A stretch of 64,000 bases of DNA, from contig HF996035.1 in assembly GCA_000432515.1 (NCBI GenBank), positions 54,237 to 118,236 of the forward strand, written 5' to 3'. The notes beneath the pieces are model-generated. The model was not told the DNA's origin and made no database searches. It was given only the letters and a program-made list of their open reading frames with translations. The position numbers and the translations under genes were made by a program. The stretch comes from Bacteroides sp. CAG:545 (GTDB taxonomy: Bacteria > Bacteroidota > Bacteroidia > Bacteroidales > UBA932). How positions within the stretch are numbered: the first letter of the stretch is position 1; every line of letters begins with the position of its first letter. Shown here in pieces: positions 33,907 through 43,442 of the stretch.

Positions 33907-35145
33907 ATGAAATCGATAGTAAATGTTTTTTTGCCGCTGGCATGCTTGTGCTTGTTGGCTTCGGCATGCAAAACAGATGGTTTTGGGGCGAATCCATATG
34001 ACCCTTCTACACCTGTTACCGTGTCGGAATGGCCTAAGGTCTTGTCTTTCTCTCCTGAAAAAGGACAGGCGGGAGATGTTGTCACGATTAAAGGAATTAA
34101 TTTCGGCACCGCCTCGAAAGTGACATTCGGAGGAATGACTGCGGAGTCATTTGAAATCATTGATGATGGAACTATTTCTGCTGTTCTTGGCCCTTACGGA
34201 AAATCTGGAGCCGTCGCTGTTACGAATCACAAAGGAGAACGTTCTCTTCAGGGATTTACTTATATCTGGCCGGTCAAGCCTTCTGAAAATCCTAATCTTG
34301 CGATAGGAGCCAAGGCTACCGCTTCAGAACCATTTTCAGGTTTTTCTGCTGCCAATGTCAATGATGGTAACGACAAGTCATGTTGGGTAGCGTCCGGTAA
34401 TGATCCGGCAGCTAGCCGTTGGGTTATGATCGAACTTGAAAAGCTCTCTGAAATCAATATGGTGGTAACCAAATGGGATCCTAATGCCGCAGCTACTGAT
34501 TATAAACTTGAGGTATCCGAGGATGGTTCGGCATTCACTGTTATTGCAGAGGAAGTTGGCTGGCTGTCCAATGGCGTGGACAATGGCGTAAAGAAAATCA
34601 AATTTGCTCCTGTGAATGCAAAGTTTGTCCGCTTGTCGTCCATGTATAATAGTGTGACACCATACAACATGACTCTCGGTGAGTTCGAAATTTACAATGC
34701 TCCGGAGCCCGTCAATGTGGCACTCCAGAAGATCGCAGACGCTGATTGCGAAGCTAATCCTGATTCCAAGTTCCATCTTGTTGACGGTAAACTCGCGAAT
34801 ATGTGGCAGTGTGATAAAACTCATGAAACACATTGGGCTACAATCAACCTCGGCGAAGCTACTGAAATAAACAATATCATCATATCTATGGACGGAGGTG
34901 CTTACGCTAAAGATATGAAGATAACAGTTTCTGAAGACGGGGAAACTTTCGAGGAAGTCTATAACGTGACAGACTGGTCTGCTGCGTCAGAGCCGAGGGA
35001 ACCTGGTGAGACTGTCTGGACCAAGGTTGTTATGAATGTGACATTTGCAGAACGTAATGTAAGCATTATCAGACTTGATTTTGGAAGCGCAAGCGGACCT
35101 TGGGGAATTGGTATTTATGAAGTGGAAGCATATAGACAATGGTAA
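33907..35145 (+). CDS. Surface lipoprotein with IPT/TIG and two discoidin-like domains
   Basis: A 412-residue lipoprotein (LLASAC, then KTDG). Residues ~42-115 form an IPT/TIG domain (KVLSFSPEKGQAGDVVTIKG). Two F5/8-type C (discoidin) domains follow, at ~125-265 (ATASEPFSGFSAANVNDGND) and ~270-412 (FHLVDGKLANMWQ, THWATINLGEATEINNIIIS). This domain mix is typical of SusE/F-position surface glycan-binding proteins. It stands before rather than after the SusC/SusD pair. Binding specificity is unknown. Confidence 0.75.
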   Translation: MKSIVNVFLPLACLCLLASACKTDGFGANPYDPSTPVTVSEWPKVLSFSPEKGQAGDVVTIKGINFGTASKVTFGGMTAESFEIIDDGTISAVLGPYGKSGAVAVTNHKGERSLQGFTYIWPVKPSENPNLAIGAKATASEPFSGFSAANVNDGNDKSCWVASGNDPAASRWVMIELEKLSEINMVVTKWDPNAAATDYKLEVSEDGSAFTVIAEEVGWLSNGVDNGVKKIKFAPVNAKFVRLSSMYNSVTPYNMTLGEFEIYNAPEPVNVALQKIADADCEANPDSKFHLVDGKLANMWQCDKTHETHWATINLGEATEINNIIISMDGGAYAKDMKITVSEDGETFEEVYNVTDWSAASEPREPGETVWTKVVMNVTFAERNVSIIRLDFGSASGPWGIGIYEVEAYRQW

Positions 35146-36305
35146 TGTTTATGGGACTGTGTTCGAAAATAACGGCAACGCTTGCAGCAATCTGTGCGAT
35201 GTCTCTTTCGTTCTGCTCGTGTGAATCGTCGAGTACGCTGCCTCCTCCTAATAAAGAGGATAATGGATCGGCCGAGTCGGACATGACAGAGATTTATGAT
35301 TATGTCCGTTCTTATCAGACTGCCTATATCCGTTCTCTACAGCTTCCTTCTGGTGCGATTAAAGATAAAGGTGTGGATAATAGCAAGATTACACCATATT
35401 TTGCGCATTTTGCCGTGCTTGCACTTTTGACGGAACCTACGGAGCAGAATCTTTCCGTTGTTAAAAACTACATGTCTTGGTATTTCAGCAAGCTCAATGG
35501 TTCATCTACTGAATATAATAGCAAGGAGATGGAAGGATCGGTATATGATTATTTTGCTCCTAATGAGACCACAAAAGGAACATACGATTCTGTGGACTCA
35601 TATGCTGCCACTTTTCTTGAGATAGCAATTCGATTTGCTGAGGTTTCTGACGGATGTGCGACCTGGCTGAAAAATCATAAAGAGGAGTTGAGCAAAGTTA
35701 CTTCTGCTATGGTGAAAACAATAGACTGCGCTGAAAATACTTTGCCCGGAGAAAATGCGAATGATGGATTAAGCATTGCCCATTATGGCTATCCTGTCAA
35801 GTATTTGATGGATAACAGTGAAGTCAATATGGGATTGAAGGCTGCTATTAAACTTAAAAGCAAGGGCCTCATTGAAATTTCATCTGATTTGGATGCATTG
35901 CTTGCAGAAAACACAAGCAGTATCCGCGGACTTTATGATGAATCCAAGTCGAATTATAATTATGCCAAGGGTAATGCGTCGTCATGGAGCAAGTTTTATC
36001 CTGATGCGACAGCTCAGCTTTATCCGAGCCTGTTCGGCGTCGTCCCGGCAAGTGATCAGAGGTCCAGACTTGTTTATGACAAGTTCAATTCTTCTTTCCC
36101 GGATTGGTCTACGGGTAAGATGTATGGTTCTTTTCCATGGACAATGATTGCATATTCCGCCGCTGTAATGGGAGATAAGGAAAGGGCCGATGCTTATGTG
36201 ACTCACATTTATGGCTTAAATGTAAAAGGCGAGCAAAAAGAGCATTGGTACGATGCGGAGGCTGGAGCATTACTGCTTGCAATAGATATTATCAGAAAAA
36301 AATAA
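35145..36305 (+). CDS. Lipoprotein with predicted alpha-helical (six-hairpin-like) domain
   Basis: About 386 residues. The start ATG at 35145 overlaps the preceding stop (TAATG), suggesting translational coupling; ATGs at 35139 and 35151 are alternatives. Lipobox LSFCSC, then ESS. The body is helical with periodic aromatic motifs (ITPYFAHFAVLALL, DSVDSYAATFLEIAIRFAE, YGSFPWTMIAYSAAVMGD), like (alpha/alpha)6-barrel glycosidases, but I cannot name a GH family. Its place before SusC suggests a surface or periplasmic enzyme of PUL1. Confidence 0.6.
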   Translation: MFMGLCSKITATLAAICAMSLSFCSCESSSTLPPPNKEDNGSAESDMTEIYDYVRSYQTAYIRSLQLPSGAIKDKGVDNSKITPYFAHFAVLALLTEPTEQNLSVVKNYMSWYFSKLNGSSTEYNSKEMEGSVYDYFAPNETTKGTYDSVDSYAATFLEIAIRFAEVSDGCATWLKNHKEELSKVTSAMVKTIDCAENTLPGENANDGLSIAHYGYPVKYLMDNSEVNMGLKAAIKLKSKGLIEISSDLDALLAENTSSIRGLYDESKSNYNYAKGNASSWSKFYPDATAQLYPSLFGVVPASDQRSRLVYDKFNSSFPDWSTGKMYGSFPWTMIAYSAAVMGDKERADAYVTHIYGLNVKGEQKEHWYDAEAGALLLAIDIIRKK

Positions 36306-36322
36306 CACTAATTAATAAGGAA

Positions 36323-39300
36323 ATGAAAACACAGATAACTTCCAAAATGCGGTTTCTTGTGACGCTTTTCGTTATGCTTGTTCTTGCGATACCTATGTGG
36401 GCGCAGAAAGGAAACAGGATAACTGGAAAAGTCGTGGATGAAAATGGAGAACCATTGCCGGGAGCGGTGGTGATGCTTAATGGACAGACATCCTCTGCTG
36501 TGGAAACGGACCTTGACGGACTGTTTGACATAGTGGCTTCTAAAGATAAAAATGTGCTTACTGTCAGTATGATAGGCTTCGAAACATTATCTGTTGAGGC
36601 CCGTATTGGACAAAGACTTGAGCTGGTTGCTCATGAAAGTGCGTATAGTCTTGATGGTGTAGTATTTACTGGATATGGTTCTATCGCCAAGAAGGATATG
36701 ACCGGAGCTGTCGGAGTTATAGGCGGAAAGGAGTTGAAAGCGATGCCGGTAACTAGTGTGAACAATGTTCTTCAGGGCAAAGTGCCGGGTCTAACCATTA
36801 CTTCGACCAGTGGAACACCTGGAGCCGGGAGTGTGGCGAGAATTAGAGGAATCGGATCCATCACAGGAAGTACGACTCCACTCTATATTGTGGACGGATT
36901 GCCTCAAAGTGGAATCGATTATCTTAACCCGAATGATATTGAGTCGATAGCCGTTCATAAAGATGCTTCTGTGGCAGCCATTTATGGATCAAGAGGCGCA
37001 AACGGAATCATTGTCGTAACGACTAAGAATGGACAGCATAAAGAGCGTATGCAAATAGCTTACGATGGATATGCTGCATGGCAGAATCCATGGAAACGCC
37101 CTCATATGCTCAATGCTGAACAATATATTCAGTATAAGAATCTTGCGGCGGATAATGCGAATCAAGAAAGAATTCCGGCATTCGCCACCCAAGAGAAGAT
37201 AGATGCGGTTCTTGATTTTGTCAGAAAGAATACGGGAGAGAATGGAACAGACTGGTGGAATGAGATTATACATCAGAATGCCTTCATGCAGAATCATAAT
37301 GTCAGTATAAGTGGAGGCACGAAAAATGTCGGAATAATGTCAAGTCTTGCCTATACCGGGCAGGATGGTATAGTCAAAGGTACCAAGTACCAGCGTGTTT
37401 CTTGGAGAAACAATTTTAATGCAAAAGTCTCTGAACATATATCATTGACGGGAAACTTCAGCATTATCAATGAGAAAAGAAATCTTGTTGACGAGAACAA
37501 CCCTTTCACAGGTACTATTTTTTCAGCGATGGGCGCTGATCCTATCACACCTGTTTTCAGAAATAATCTAGTCGATGTGCCGGCTCTCTTGTCTCAGATT
37601 AAAGATGGCTACGAGGCTGATAATCTCTACTCTCAGTATTCGGGAATTCTTTTCTCCAATAAGCGTAACCCTGTTGCACAGATTCAAAGGATGAGGCAAA
37701 GCGATTATGATTACCTCTACATTATGGGAGGTGCGGATTTGGAAATCAAGTTCTGTGATCTGCTCAAATTTGACTCGAGATTCGGTATGAATCTTTCAAG
37801 AAGTTCTGTGGATGGATTGCAGCCTAAATACAGGTTGAACGCAAACGATTACTCAAATGAGAACAAAGTTATTGCCAATAATTCACGTTCTGATTACTAT
37901 GTTTGGGAACAGTTGCTTTCATATAACCAGAGTGCCGGCAAGTTTAAATGGGGCGTGCTGTTGGGAACATCTGCGGAAGTTACAAATGTCTCTTTTGTTG
38001 ATGCTTCCATAGAAGGGCTGCCTAATAATGACAAGAATATGGCGGTTTTAGCAGCCGGTACAATTAATGCAAAGGTTGGCGGATATCCTTATTCCAATTC
38101 GTTGCTTTCATTCTTCGGCGGTCTCAACTTTGACTACGATGAAAGGTATCTTCTCTCGGCAAATCTCCGTTATGATGGTTCTTCGAAGTTCGCCAAAGGA
38201 CACAAGTGGGGAGTTTTCCCTTCTGTTTCAGCAGCATGGCGTTTTTCCGGAGAAAAATTCATGAAGTCTGCCAGTCGTTGGCTCAGTGACGGAAAGATTC
38301 GTGCCAGCTATGGCCATATCGGCAACCAAAATATCGGCGGCGGAGCGTACATGTCGACTTGGGGAAGCACAATCTACGACCGTTATAATTTCGGCAGTCC
38401 TTCAACGGCTGTAATTGGAGCGGGCGTTACCTCTGTAGGCAACCCGGAACTTATGTGGGAAACCTCACGTCAGTTTGACCTCGGTCTTGATTTGAGCTTC
38501 TTTAATGGGAGTCTCGATTTCGTAGCGGATTATTTCGTGAAGAATATTGATAATATGTTGATGATGGAACCTCAGCCTACCACCCTTGGCCTCGCTTCCT
38601 ACCCTTATGCCAATGTCGGTTCAATGAAAAACGAAGGATGGGAGTTCGGCATCAACTGGAGAAAAGGTTTTGGAGACTGGTTCTTCACAGCATCTGCAAA
38701 CATATCCACATATAGAAATGAAGTTACCTCACTCGGAAATGGCGATGCCATATATGGATATGCATATAATAACAACGTAGTCACTAAGACTGAAGTTGGA
38801 AAGCCGGTAGGTTACTTCTACGGTTATGTTACTAATGGTATTTTCCAAAATGCCGAACAAGTCGAGGGAAGTCCTCAGAGAGAAACAGCGGTTCCTGGTG
38901 ATGTGAGATATAAGGACTTGAATAACGACGATATCATCGATGATAAGGATAGAACCAAGATTGGAAGTCCTTGGCCGGACTTCGTTTACGGAATTACACT
39001 CGGAGCTGCATGGAAAGGATTCGACTTCAATGTGTTTATCCAAGGCTCTCAGGGTAATGATGTGATGAATATGACTCTTTTGGACTTTGAATCAGGAACC
39101 GGATATATGAATGCCAAGTCTGATTATCTTTCCAGAGCTTGGAATGGAGAAGGCTCGACAGATCGTTATCATAGAATCTCCGCTGTTCAGGGCGATAACC
39201 TTCTGGTTTCAGATTATTTTCTTGAAGATGGCTCATATGCGAGAATCAAGAATGTCCAACTCGGTTACGATTTCTGTAATTGTTTGATAAAGAAGAACAA

Positions 39301-39472
39301 GATAATCAGTCAGTGCCGACTCTATGTGAGTGCCCAGAATTTATTTACTTTCACTAACTACTCAGGGCTTGATCCGGAGATCGGTTCGTCAAATGCCACT
39401 GTCAATGGTATTGATTCCGGATTTTATCCGCAGGCCAGAGTTTGGACTATCGGTTTAAACCTTAAATTCTAA
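36323..39472 (+). CDS. SusC-like TonB-dependent outer-membrane transporter (PUL1)
   Basis: The 1049 residues start at ATG 36323 with signal peptide IPMWAQKG. An N-terminal carboxypeptidase-like domain (GKVVDENGEPLPGAVVMLNG) is followed by the plug (LQGKVPGLTITSTSGTPGAG, RIRGIGSITGSTTPLYIVDG, YGSRGANGIIVVTTKNG) and a 22-strand barrel ending WTIGLNLKF. It imports glycan fragments bound by SusD, powered by TonB. A SusD gene starts 8 bp later. It is noticeably more AT-rich than the PUL2 homologues. Confidence 0.95.
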   Translation: MKTQITSKMRFLVTLFVMLVLAIPMWAQKGNRITGKVVDENGEPLPGAVVMLNGQTSSAVETDLDGLFDIVASKDKNVLTVSMIGFETLSVEARIGQRLELVAHESAYSLDGVVFTGYGSIAKKDMTGAVGVIGGKELKAMPVTSVNNVLQGKVPGLTITSTSGTPGAGSVARIRGIGSITGSTTPLYIVDGLPQSGIDYLNPNDIESIAVHKDASVAAIYGSRGANGIIVVTTKNGQHKERMQIAYDGYAAWQNPWKRPHMLNAEQYIQYKNLAADNANQERIPAFATQEKIDAVLDFVRKNTGENGTDWWNEIIHQNAFMQNHNVSISGGTKNVGIMSSLAYTGQDGIVKGTKYQRVSWRNNFNAKVSEHISLTGNFSIINEKRNLVDENNPFTGTIFSAMGADPITPVFRNNLVDVPALLSQIKDGYEADNLYSQYSGILFSNKRNPVAQIQRMRQSDYDYLYIMGGADLEIKFCDLLKFDSRFGMNLSRSSVDGLQPKYRLNANDYSNENKVIANNSRSDYYVWEQLLSYNQSAGKFKWGVLLGTSAEVTNVSFVDASIEGLPNNDKNMAVLAAGTINAKVGGYPYSNSLLSFFGGLNFDYDERYLLSANLRYDGSSKFAKGHKWGVFPSVSAAWRFSGEKFMKSASRWLSDGKIRASYGHIGNQNIGGGAYMSTWGSTIYDRYNFGSPSTAVIGAGVTSVGNPELMWETSRQFDLGLDLSFFNGSLDFVADYFVKNIDNMLMMEPQPTTLGLASYPYANVGSMKNEGWEFGINWRKGFGDWFFTASANISTYRNEVTSLGNGDAIYGYAYNNNVVTKTEVGKPVGYFYGYVTNGIFQNAEQVEGSPQRETAVPGDVRYKDLNNDDIIDDKDRTKIGSPWPDFVYGITLGAAWKGFDFNVFIQGSQGNDVMNMTLLDFESGTGYMNAKSDYLSRAWNGEGSTDRYHRISAVQGDNLLVSDYFLEDGSYARIKNVQLGYDFCNCLIKKNKIISQCRLYVSAQNLFTFTNYSGLDPEIGSSNATVNGIDSGFYPQARVWTIGLNLKF

Positions 39473-39480
39473 AGACAATC

Positions 39481-41073
39481 ATGAAAAAGATAAAACTTAT
39501 ATTCGGAATGCTGTCTGTTGTCACTTTGGTATCGTGTTCAGATTTTCTGACCAAGGAACCTAAAGGGACCATGGATGAAGACAGATTTTTCACTACGCAA
39601 GACGCTGGATTCAAGAGTCTGATAAAATGCTATCAGATGTTGAATGACTTCTATCGCTTCGAGAGACCGCGCATGGATTTGTATAATATTTCGACAGATG
39701 ACGCTGAAAAAGGCGGCTCTGATGCTGGTGACGGTCAGGCTGCTGCCGAGCTTACATTCGGCAAGCCTTTAGCCTCAAATACAGACCTTTATAATCTTTG
39801 GGAAGGAATGTATATGGGAATTGCACGCTGCAATACTCTGATAGAAAAAATTCCTGTAGCGGATATGATTGATGCTGCCGGATATCCGCTTACGAAGGAG
39901 GTGAAAGCCAGATATATGGCGGAGGCAAGATTCCTTAGGGCATTCTATCATTTTGAGCTTTGTAAAATTTTTGGTGGCGTTCCAATCGTGGATAAAACAT
40001 TGACGGTAGCTGCCAGCAAGAGTTTGGTCCGTGCGACTGAGGCTGAAACTGCTTCTTTCATAATCGATGAACTGAAAGCGATTGCAGATGATGAAAGTCT
40101 TCCTTCTAAATTGACGCTGTCTTCAAGTGAACTAGGCAGGGTTACTCGTGAAGCGGTTTGGGCTATGCAGGCGAGGGTTTATATGTATTTTGCCAAAGAT
40201 GACGAAAAGTTGTGTGCTGATGCCAGAGACGCAGCTAAAAGAGTAATCGATTCCGGGAATTATGAACTTGAACCAGACTATCAAGATTTATATCGTGCAA
40301 ATGGATATCTTTCACGTGAATCCATATTTGTAAATATTCGTGGCGACGTGCCTTCTGAATATGTATATGGCTCTTTTCTCCCTTGTTATGCAAGTCCTAG
40401 ATCAACAGGTGCCTACGGATTTGATCAGCCGACCCAAAACCTCGTAGATGAGTTTGAAAATGGTGACCCTAGGCTTCTTTATACCATTATTGAACCTGGA
40501 GATAAGTTCCCGACTGCGTCAGGATCTGAAACTCTTGACTTTTCTACATATCCTAATACTGGATATCATAGCCGTAAAGTCTTTTTGATAGAGAGCCGTC
40601 GTGGCCCGGGCTGGGGTGATGATGCGTGGTCTTTCCATCATATCCGTTATGCAGATGTGTTGCTTTTGTATGCAGAGGCGTTGATTCGCACTGATGGTGA
40701 TAAGACATTGGCTGTCAAGTATATTAACGACGTAAGAACACGTGCTGATAATTCTCGTAATGGTGACAAGGACGCAGTTTCAAGAGTCCGCAAGATTGCG
40801 AACAAGCACCTTGTTCCAGTTAAAGTATCTGACGATCTTTTGGCTGCAGTCAAGCATGAGCGCCGTGTGGAACTTGCTATGGAATACAATCGTTTGTATG
40901 ATCTCAAGAGATGGAATTGTTATACGGAAACGATGAATGCCTTCGCGGTTCAGCCTTATGCCAACGGCCGTGGAGCTGCATTCCGTAAGGGCGTGAATGA
41001 GGTGTTCCCTATTCCGCAGAGCGAGATAGACCGTACCGGAGGTTCCATAAAGCAGAATAACGGATACAATTAA
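39481..41073 (+). CDS. SusD/RagB-like glycan-binding lipoprotein (PUL1)
   Basis: A 530-residue surface lipoprotein (VSC, then SDFLTKEPKG) that forms the lid of the preceding SusC transporter. TPR-rich SusD features include YMAEARFLRAFYHFELCKIF and GGVPIVD, WAMQARVYMYFAKD, YADVLLLYAEALIRT, and the C-terminal RRVELAMEYNRLYDLKRWN and PIPQSEIDR. Length and order are normal. A hairpin with T-tract follows 14 bp after the stop. Confidence 0.94.
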   Translation: MKKIKLIFGMLSVVTLVSCSDFLTKEPKGTMDEDRFFTTQDAGFKSLIKCYQMLNDFYRFERPRMDLYNISTDDAEKGGSDAGDGQAAAELTFGKPLASNTDLYNLWEGMYMGIARCNTLIEKIPVADMIDAAGYPLTKEVKARYMAEARFLRAFYHFELCKIFGGVPIVDKTLTVAASKSLVRATEAETASFIIDELKAIADDESLPSKLTLSSSELGRVTREAVWAMQARVYMYFAKDDEKLCADARDAAKRVIDSGNYELEPDYQDLYRANGYLSRESIFVNIRGDVPSEYVYGSFLPCYASPRSTGAYGFDQPTQNLVDEFENGDPRLLYTIIEPGDKFPTASGSETLDFSTYPNTGYHSRKVFLIESRRGPGWGDDAWSFHHIRYADVLLLYAEALIRTDGDKTLAVKYINDVRTRADNSRNGDKDAVSRVRKIANKHLVPVKVSDDLLAAVKHERRVELAMEYNRLYDLKRWNCYTETMNAFAVQPYANGRGAAFRKGVNEVFPIPQSEIDRTGGSIKQNNGYN

Positions 41074-41086
41074 AAAAATCGCAAAT

Positions 41087-41125
41087 AAGTGCTGGACGCA
41101 ATAGCTTTCTGTTCAGCACTTTTCT
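41087..41125 (+). terminator. Terminator or attenuator between susD and the epimerase gene
   Basis: AAGTGCTG (41087-41094) pairs with CAGCACTT (41114-41121), followed by TTTCT. The loop is long (19 nt) and the T-tract short, so partial readthrough into the epimerase gene is likely; no new promoter is obvious. Confidence 0.5.
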
Positions 41126-41160
41126 AACAATAATTTTGACAATAATAAAATTGGCAATAA

Positions 41161-42348
41161 ATGACTAATGTAGATTTTAAACAGATTTCTTCTCGTTATA
41201 AGAGAGAACTTTTGGAAAACTGTCTTCCTTTCTGGCTTGAGCATTCTCAGGATAAAGAGTACGGCGGATATTTCAGCTGTCTCAACCGTGACGGGTCGGT
41301 TTATGATACGGACAAGTTCATCTGGCTTCAGGGTAGGGAAGTATGGATGTTCGCGATGCTCTATAATAATGTAGAGAAAAACCGGCAGTGGCTCGATTGT
41401 GCAATCCAGGGCGCTGAATTCCTGAAAAAATACGGACACGACGAGAACTGGGACTTCTACTTCTCCCTTGACAGGAAAGGAAATCCGCTCGTCCAGCCTT
41501 ACAATATCTTTTCCAATACATTCGCCTGCATGGCATTTGCCCAGCTCGCAAAAGCCACTGGCAATGATGAATATGCGCTGATTGCCCGCCGTATCTTCGG
41601 ACGGATTCTCGAAAGGCGTTCGAATCCTAAAGGTCAATGGTGCAAGGCATATCCTGGAACACGTCCGATGAAAGATTTCGCTCTTCCTATGATTATCTGC
41701 AATATGGCCCTCGAAATCGAGGATATCCTCGAGGACAAGTCGGTTCTGGAGCAGACTATCGACACTTGTCTGCACGAAGTATTCGACGTGTTCTATCAGC
41801 CGGAACTCGGCTGCATGCTGGAGAATGTATCTTCAGTGGACGGAGCTCCTGTTGATTGCTTTGAAGGAAGGGAAATCAATCCGGGCCATGACCTTGAGGC
41901 TCTGTGGTTTATGATGAATCTCGGAGTGCGTCGAGGCGACAAGGCATTGATAGAAAAATGTGTGGAAATCGCTCTTCGCGTCATTGAACGCGGCTGGGAC
42001 AAGGAATTCGGTGGGATATACTATTTCCTTGATGCCAAGGGAGTTCCGCAGCAGAAACTTGAATGGGACCAGAAACTCTGGTGGGTGCATATCGAATCTG
42101 CGATTGCCATGCTCAAAGGCTATCAGCTGACCGGAAATGAAAAATGCCTCGAATGGTTCTTGAAACTGGATGCGTATCTCTGGGATAATTTCAAGGATAA
42201 GGAATATCCGGAATGGTTCGGATACCTTAACCGCCGTGGCGAGGTCCTTCTCCCGCTCAAAGGCGGTAAATGGAAGGGCTGTTTCCATGTCCCGAGAGGA
42301 CTTTACCAGATTTGGCAGTTGGCTGAAAAATGTGGACAGCGTAAATAA
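41161..42348 (+). CDS. AGE-family N-acylglucosamine 2-epimerase (RenBP type)
   Basis: The 395 residues without signal peptide form an (alpha/alpha)6 barrel. The family's catalytic and binding motifs are visible: FIWLQGREVWMFA, CFEGREINPGHDLEALWFMM (catalytic His), KLEWDQKLWWVHIESA as LEWDQKLWWVHIES (second His), and EWFGYLNRRGEVLLPLKGGK followed by WKGCFHVPRGLY, which fits renin-binding-protein/NanE-type epimerases closely. The known reaction is GlcNAc to ManNAc interconversion in the cytoplasm. It lies between SusD and a DUF4434 gene and is GC-richer than the upstream PUL1 genes. Confidence 0.85.
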   Translation: MTNVDFKQISSRYKRELLENCLPFWLEHSQDKEYGGYFSCLNRDGSVYDTDKFIWLQGREVWMFAMLYNNVEKNRQWLDCAIQGAEFLKKYGHDENWDFYFSLDRKGNPLVQPYNIFSNTFACMAFAQLAKATGNDEYALIARRIFGRILERRSNPKGQWCKAYPGTRPMKDFALPMIICNMALEIEDILEDKSVLEQTIDTCLHEVFDVFYQPELGCMLENVSSVDGAPVDCFEGREINPGHDLEALWFMMNLGVRRGDKALIEKCVEIALRVIERGWDKEFGGIYYFLDAKGVPQQKLEWDQKLWWVHIESAIAMLKGYQLTGNEKCLEWFLKLDAYLWDNFKDKEYPEWFGYLNRRGEVLLPLKGGKWKGCFHVPRGLYQIWQLAEKCGQRK

Positions 42349-42356
42349 TTGTGAAT

Positions 42357-43442
42357 ATGACCGACAGACGGCACTTTTTAAAGTCTATGGCAGCGGCAGC
42401 ATCTACTGCTGCTGTGGCGTCAGTACTTCCGACTGCTTGTGGAAGTACTGATGACAAGGCGATTGACGGGAGCTTGGCCTCCGGTTCGGGTCTCATTGTC
42501 CCGAAAGGGCAGGGCCTTCGTATAACAGGAACATTCCTCGACGAGATTTCTCATGATATACCTCATCAGAATTGGGGCGAGAAAGAATGGGACAGGGATT
42601 TTCGCTATATGAAATCAATCGGCATCGATACGGTGATCTGCATCCGCTCAGGTTATCGGAAATTCATTACTTATCCGTCTCCGTACCTTTTGAAAAAGGG
42701 CTGCTATATGCCGTCGGTGGACCTTATCGACATGTTTCTCCGACTTGCGCAGAAATATGGGATGAAATTCTGGTTCGGACTGTATGATTCCGGAAAATAT
42801 TGGGATACCGGTGACTTGTCATATGAAATAGAAGACAACAAATTCGTGATTGATGAAGTCTGGGAAAAGTATGGCCGCAAATATGACAGTTTCGGCGGAT
42901 GGTATATCAGTGGAGAAATCAGTCGTAGAACAAAGGGGGCAATCGATGCGTTCCATGCTATGGGCAAACAGTGCAAGGAGGTGTCAGGCGGGCTTCCTAC
43001 CTTCATCTCCCCGTGGATTGACGGTAAGAAGGCCGTGATGGGCACTGCTCTCAAGACGCGTGAAGATGCTGTTTCCGTTCAGGAACACGAACGGGAATGG
43101 AATGAGATTTTCGACGGAATCCATGATGTGGTGGATGCGTGTGCATTCCAGGACGGGCACATTGACTATGATGAGTTGGATGCGTTCTTCTCTGTGAACA
43201 AGAAACTTGCGGACAAGTATGGAATGCAGTGCTGGACAAATGCAGAGACTTTTGACCGTGATATGCCTATCAACTTCTTGCCTATCAAGTTCGACAAGCT
43301 TCGCATGAAACTTGAAGCGGCTGCTCGCTGTGGCTATGACAAGGCGATTACTTTCGAGTTCTCGCATTTCATGTCGCCCCAGTCGGCATATCTTCAGGCC
43401 GGTCATTTGTATGACAGATATAAAGAGTACTTCGGAATATGA
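42357..43442 (+). CDS. Tat-exported DUF4434 family protein
   Basis: The 361 residues start at ATG 42357 (an in-frame GTG lies 6 bp earlier). The N-terminus has a twin-arginine motif, DRRHFLKS, a hydrophobic stretch and TACGS, which may be a lipobox. The body is a DUF4434 TIM barrel: RITGTFLDEISHDIPHQNWG, IDTVICIRSGYRKF, KFWFGLYDSGKYW, FGGWYISGEIS and CWTNAETFDRDMP. Family activity is not established, although it occurs repeatedly in glycan-use loci. Tat export implies folding before transport, perhaps with a metal or cofactor. It overlaps the MFS gene by 4 bp (ATGA). Confidence 0.82.
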   Translation: MTDRRHFLKSMAAAASTAAVASVLPTACGSTDDKAIDGSLASGSGLIVPKGQGLRITGTFLDEISHDIPHQNWGEKEWDRDFRYMKSIGIDTVICIRSGYRKFITYPSPYLLKKGCYMPSVDLIDMFLRLAQKYGMKFWFGLYDSGKYWDTGDLSYEIEDNKFVIDEVWEKYGRKYDSFGGWYISGEISRRTKGAIDAFHAMGKQCKEVSGGLPTFISPWIDGKKAVMGTALKTREDAVSVQEHEREWNEIFDGIHDVVDACAFQDGHIDYDELDAFFSVNKKLADKYGMQCWTNAETFDRDMPINFLPIKFDKLRMKLEAAARCGYDKAITFEFSHFMSPQSAYLQAGHLYDRYKEYFGI

